DNA of 64,000 nucleotides from Acutalibacter sp. 1XD8-33 (lineage in GTDB: Bacteria; Bacillota; Clostridia; Oscillospirales; Acutalibacteraceae), in assembly GCF_003612555.1 (NCBI RefSeq), contig NZ_RAZF01000014.1, forward strand, positions 1-64,000. Reading direction: 5' to 3'. The translations under genes were made by a program, and so were the position numbers. Positions 61,689 to 64,000 of the stretch are shown one piece after another. Position 1 is the first letter of the stretch, and each line of letters starts with the position of its first letter. Under the pieces are notes generated by a model. That model was not told the DNA's origin, did no database searches, and saw only the letters and a program-made list of their open reading frames with translations.

Positions 61689-62405
61689 ATGCTTTCTATT
61701 AGCGGCGTCACAAAAAAGTATGGGAAAAACGTGGCCAACGACAATATCAGCTTTGCCGTGGGCGATGGGCAGATCGGCATATTGTTGGGGCCCAACGGCG
61801 CGGGGAAGTCCACCATCATCAAGTGTATTACAGGGCTTCTGCGCTTTACCGGGCGCGTTGAAATCAACGGCGCGGCCAACAACACCATTGAGGCCAAGCG
61901 CCAGCTGGGGTATATCCCCGAAATGCCCGCGGTATACGACTTGCTTACTGTGGCGGAGCATATGGAGTTTATCCGCCGGGCCTATAAGATTCAGGACGAG
62001 GCCTATTCCCAGCAGCTGCTGGAGCGCCTGGAATTGTGGGACAAAAAGGATAAGCTGGGCAAAGAGCTCTCCAAGGGCATGCAGCAGAAGCTTTCCATCT
62101 GCTGTGCCCTATGCCACAGGCCGCGGGTGGCGGTGTTCGACGAGCCTCTGGTTGGCCTGGACCCTCACGCCATCAAGGAGCTGAAGAATATCTTTCGGGA
62201 GCTGAAGCGGGACGGCGTCTCCGTGCTGATCAGCACCCATATGATTGACAGCGTGGAGGACTATTGGGACGTGGCAAACATCATGATGAACGGCCGGTTT
62301 GCCGCTACAAAATTGAACGACGGCGGCGAAGGCCAGAGCCTGGAGGATCTGTTCTTCCAGATTACCGAAGGCGGCTCTGGAGAAGGAAGCGGGGTGGGCG
62401 CATGA
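61689..62405 (+). CDS. ABC transporter ATP-binding protein
   Basis: The 238-residue ATPase has Walker A GPNGAGKST, Q-loop YIPEMPAVYDLLT, signature LSKGMQQKLSI, Walker B RVAVFDEPLVGLDP and an H-loop STHMIDSV. ATG 61689 lies nine bases after AAGGAGG, whereas ATG 61680 touches it. It overlaps the next gene (ATGA), a large permease, so the pair forms an exporter. A Gly/Ser/Glu-rich tail ends the protein. The substrate is unknown. Confidence 0.92.
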   Translation: MLSISGVTKKYGKNVANDNISFAVGDGQIGILLGPNGAGKSTIIKCITGLLRFTGRVEINGAANNTIEAKRQLGYIPEMPAVYDLLTVAEHMEFIRRAYKIQDEAYSQQLLERLELWDKKDKLGKELSKGMQQKLSICCALCHRPRVAVFDEPLVGLDPHAIKELKNIFRELKRDGVSVLISTHMIDSVEDYWDVANIMMNGRFAATKLNDGGEGQSLEDLFFQITEGGSGEGSGVGA

Positions 62406-64000
62406 AAAGCCCTTTGATTTACCTGACTGCCGTAAAGCTGAAAAACCAGCTGAAAGAGGCCGTTAAGCATCCCGCCAAGCTGATCTATGTGATCGTCATT
62501 GCCGCGGCGCTGGTTCTCTCCACCATCGGGGGCCAAGTCAACAGCGAACATCTGGAGCTACGGCCCCTCCAGGAATTGACCTCCATTATGGTGCTGTTTT
62601 ATACCATGATGTTCCTGATGACGTTTATCAACGGCGTAAACGGCGGTGCGGGAAATTACCCAATGTTTACCCTTTCCGACGTGAGTATGCTGTTTCCGTC
62701 GCCCATTCGGCCCAATAAGGTCCTGTTTTACGCGTTGTTCCGGCAGCTGGGATTGTCTCTGCTTTTAGGATTTTTCCTGCTGTTCCAATACAACTGGCTC
62801 CATGGGGTCTATGGCGTGGAGTATTCCCATCTTCTGCTGATTGTGCTGGGGTATGGCCTGAGCCTGTTTCTGGGCCAGGTCTGCGCCATGGCGGCCTATA
62901 CCCGTGCCAGCGGAAACGACAACGCCCGGCGGCTTGTCAAGTACTGTGTTTACGGGATTACGCTGGTATTTGTGGCGGCGCTTCTGTTCCGGTGCATTCC
63001 CGGCCTGGTTGCCTCTGCGGGCGATTCTCCGGAAGAGCTGTTCACCATGGGAGGATTCTCTGGCGCGCTGGATGCCGGCGTGGAGTTCCTTTCGGCCGTG
63101 GGTGTTTTCTTCCCGGTGTCTGGGTGGGCCGCGGGCCTGATCGGCGGCGTCTTTATCGGGGACTATCTGTTGGCGGGAATTTCGGTCCTGCTAATTCTTG
63201 CCGCCTTTGCCGTGGCGATTCTGCTGGTGGTCAAGAACAAGAATAATTATTATGAGGACGTGCTGCAGTCCGCCGAGGTGGCCCAATCCGCCATTACCGC
63301 TAAGAAAGAAGGCCAGCCCGCCGAGGTGATGCCCAAGAATGTGCGCGTGGGTAAAACCGGCATTGGCAAAGGAAACGGTTCCAGCGCCCTGTTCTATAAG
63401 CATCTATTGGAAAACCGTCGTTCCGGACTGTTGATCTTCTCCAAAATGTCGATTATTTTTATGCTGATTATTATCGGCTGCGCGGTTCTGTATGGGGTAA
63501 TATTTGCCGATGAAGAGGGGAACACAGCGGCTTTTGTGGCAGTGTTTACCATGAGCACATATATGCAGATTTTTTCTGAAAGTCTGGGACGGTTTAACTG
63601 GGAGCTTTCCAAGCCCTACATCTATATGATTCCCGAGTCCCCTTTTAAGAAGCTGCTTTGGGCTACCGCAGAGACCTTGATGGCCGACTGCGTGGAAGCT
63701 GCCGTGATTTTCGTGCCGGTGTCCCTGATTCTGGGGCTGGGGCCGGTGGAAATGGTGCTGTGTATTTTGGCCAGGATTTCATTTTCCCTGCTGTTCACCT
63801 CTGGAAATATCCTGGTGGAACGGATATTCGGAACCGTGCGCTCCAAAGGGCTGCTTCTGTTTTTCTACATCATTTCACTTATGCTGCTGTCCCTGCCGGG
63901 AGTCGGTCTGGGCATTGCTTTGCTCAGTCTGGAGCTGCTGCCTGGAGCGGTGGGGATGCTTCTGGGAGTGGTCGCCGCCAATGTGCCGGTGGCGTTGCTT
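62402..64000 (+). CDS. Putative ABC exporter permease (3' end outside window)
   Basis: The open frame starts at ATG 62402, overlapping the ATPase stop, and continues past the window edge (533 codons visible). It has many hydrophobic segments (about 30-46, 62-82, 112-135, 140-165, 175-200 and further) with a large charged loop near 280-330 (YYEDVLQSAEVAQSAITAKKEGQ). The layout matches the 'putative ABC exporter' permeases of Firmicutes that pair with one ATPase gene. Function and length cannot be fully judged. Confidence 0.85.
   Translation, partial: MKSPLIYLTAVKLKNQLKEAVKHPAKLIYVIVIAAALVLSTIGGQVNSEHLELRPLQELTSIMVLFYTMMFLMTFINGVNGGAGNYPMFTLSDVSMLFPSPIRPNKVLFYALFRQLGLSLLLGFFLLFQYNWLHGVYGVEYSHLLLIVLGYGLSLFLGQVCAMAAYTRASGNDNARRLVKYCVYGITLVFVAALLFRCIPGLVASAGDSPEELFTMGGFSGALDAGVEFLSAVGVFFPVSGWAAGLIGGVFIGDYLLAGISVLLILAAFAVAILLVVKNKNNYYEDVLQSAEVAQSAITAKKEGQPAEVMPKNVRVGKTGIGKGNGSSALFYKHLLENRRSGLLIFSKMSIIFMLIIIGCAVLYGVIFADEEGNTAAFVAVFTMSTYMQIFSESLGRFNWELSKPYIYMIPESPFKKLLWATAETLMADCVEAAVIFVPVSLILGLGPVEMVLCILARISFSLLFTSGNILVERIFGTVRSKGLLLFFYIISLMLLSLPGVGLGIALLSLELLPGAVGMLLGVVAANVPVALL

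Overview
The window looks like chromosome from a strictly anaerobic gut Clostridia bacterium, probably Oscillospirales. The evidence is a one-piece pyruvate:ferredoxin oxidoreductase, a rubrerythrin/rubredoxin cluster, a PerR-type Fur protein, a glycyl radical enzyme with its activase, an S-layer-homology surface protein, AGGAGG ribosome sites and conjugative-element genes typical of such genomes. The genus cannot be read from the sequence.

Layout. 1-2.6 kb: the end of a Tn7-like transposon (TniQ/TnsD) with a small unknown operon next to it. 2.8-15.1 kb: the recombinase end of an integrative conjugative element (ICE). It holds a frame-broken DNA methyltransferase, a bifunctional cell-wall hydrolase, a response regulator/ABC transporter/histidine kinase operon, regulators, an Rpn-type nuclease and a large serine recombinase. 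A tRNA-Ala 3' fragment (15.2 kb) and an IS200/IS605 insertion follow. 16.2-19.9 kb: wreckage of the opposite end of a related ICE (repA broken by a MITE-like element, a ParB tail, transfer-gene debris), a Cu/Zn superoxide dismutase and a decayed second copy of the Rpn gene. 20.1-24.2 kb: a decaying glycan locus, perhaps for pectin.

From 24.3 kb the content is mostly core: gpsA, tgt, yajC, a TIGR04086 membrane protein, DUF4349 and DUF3737 proteins, an SH3 lipoprotein with two TrkA-like K+ regulators, PerR/GNAT, and rubrerythrin/rubredoxin. A second serine-recombinase element lies at 34.9-37.7 kb. At 38.1-45.6 kb a MalT/LuxR-type regulator and a 1601-residue SLH protein sit behind an unusual leader: promoter, (GCAA)22 tract inside a possible short leader ORF, then an intrinsic terminator. 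After that come an M42 peptidase, DegV, a HIT protein, nifJ, a CNNM/CorC protein, MATE, AraC, a glycyl radical enzyme with its activase, and an ABC exporter that runs off the window.

Three families of short intergenic repeats are scattered through the window: A, TA-flanked elements with several hairpins; B, about 100-160 bp with GTTCACA- or AGAAGC-type inverted ends; C, with a TCTCGYCTGCCGRCTCG-like core. Several genes are freshly broken (repA, rpn copy 2, glycosidase, a Bcp-type peroxiredoxin, a small secreted protein, the methyltransferase). The strongest candidate for an undescribed system is the repeat-containing leader upstream of the SLH locus. The uncharacterised glycyl radical enzyme operon is second.
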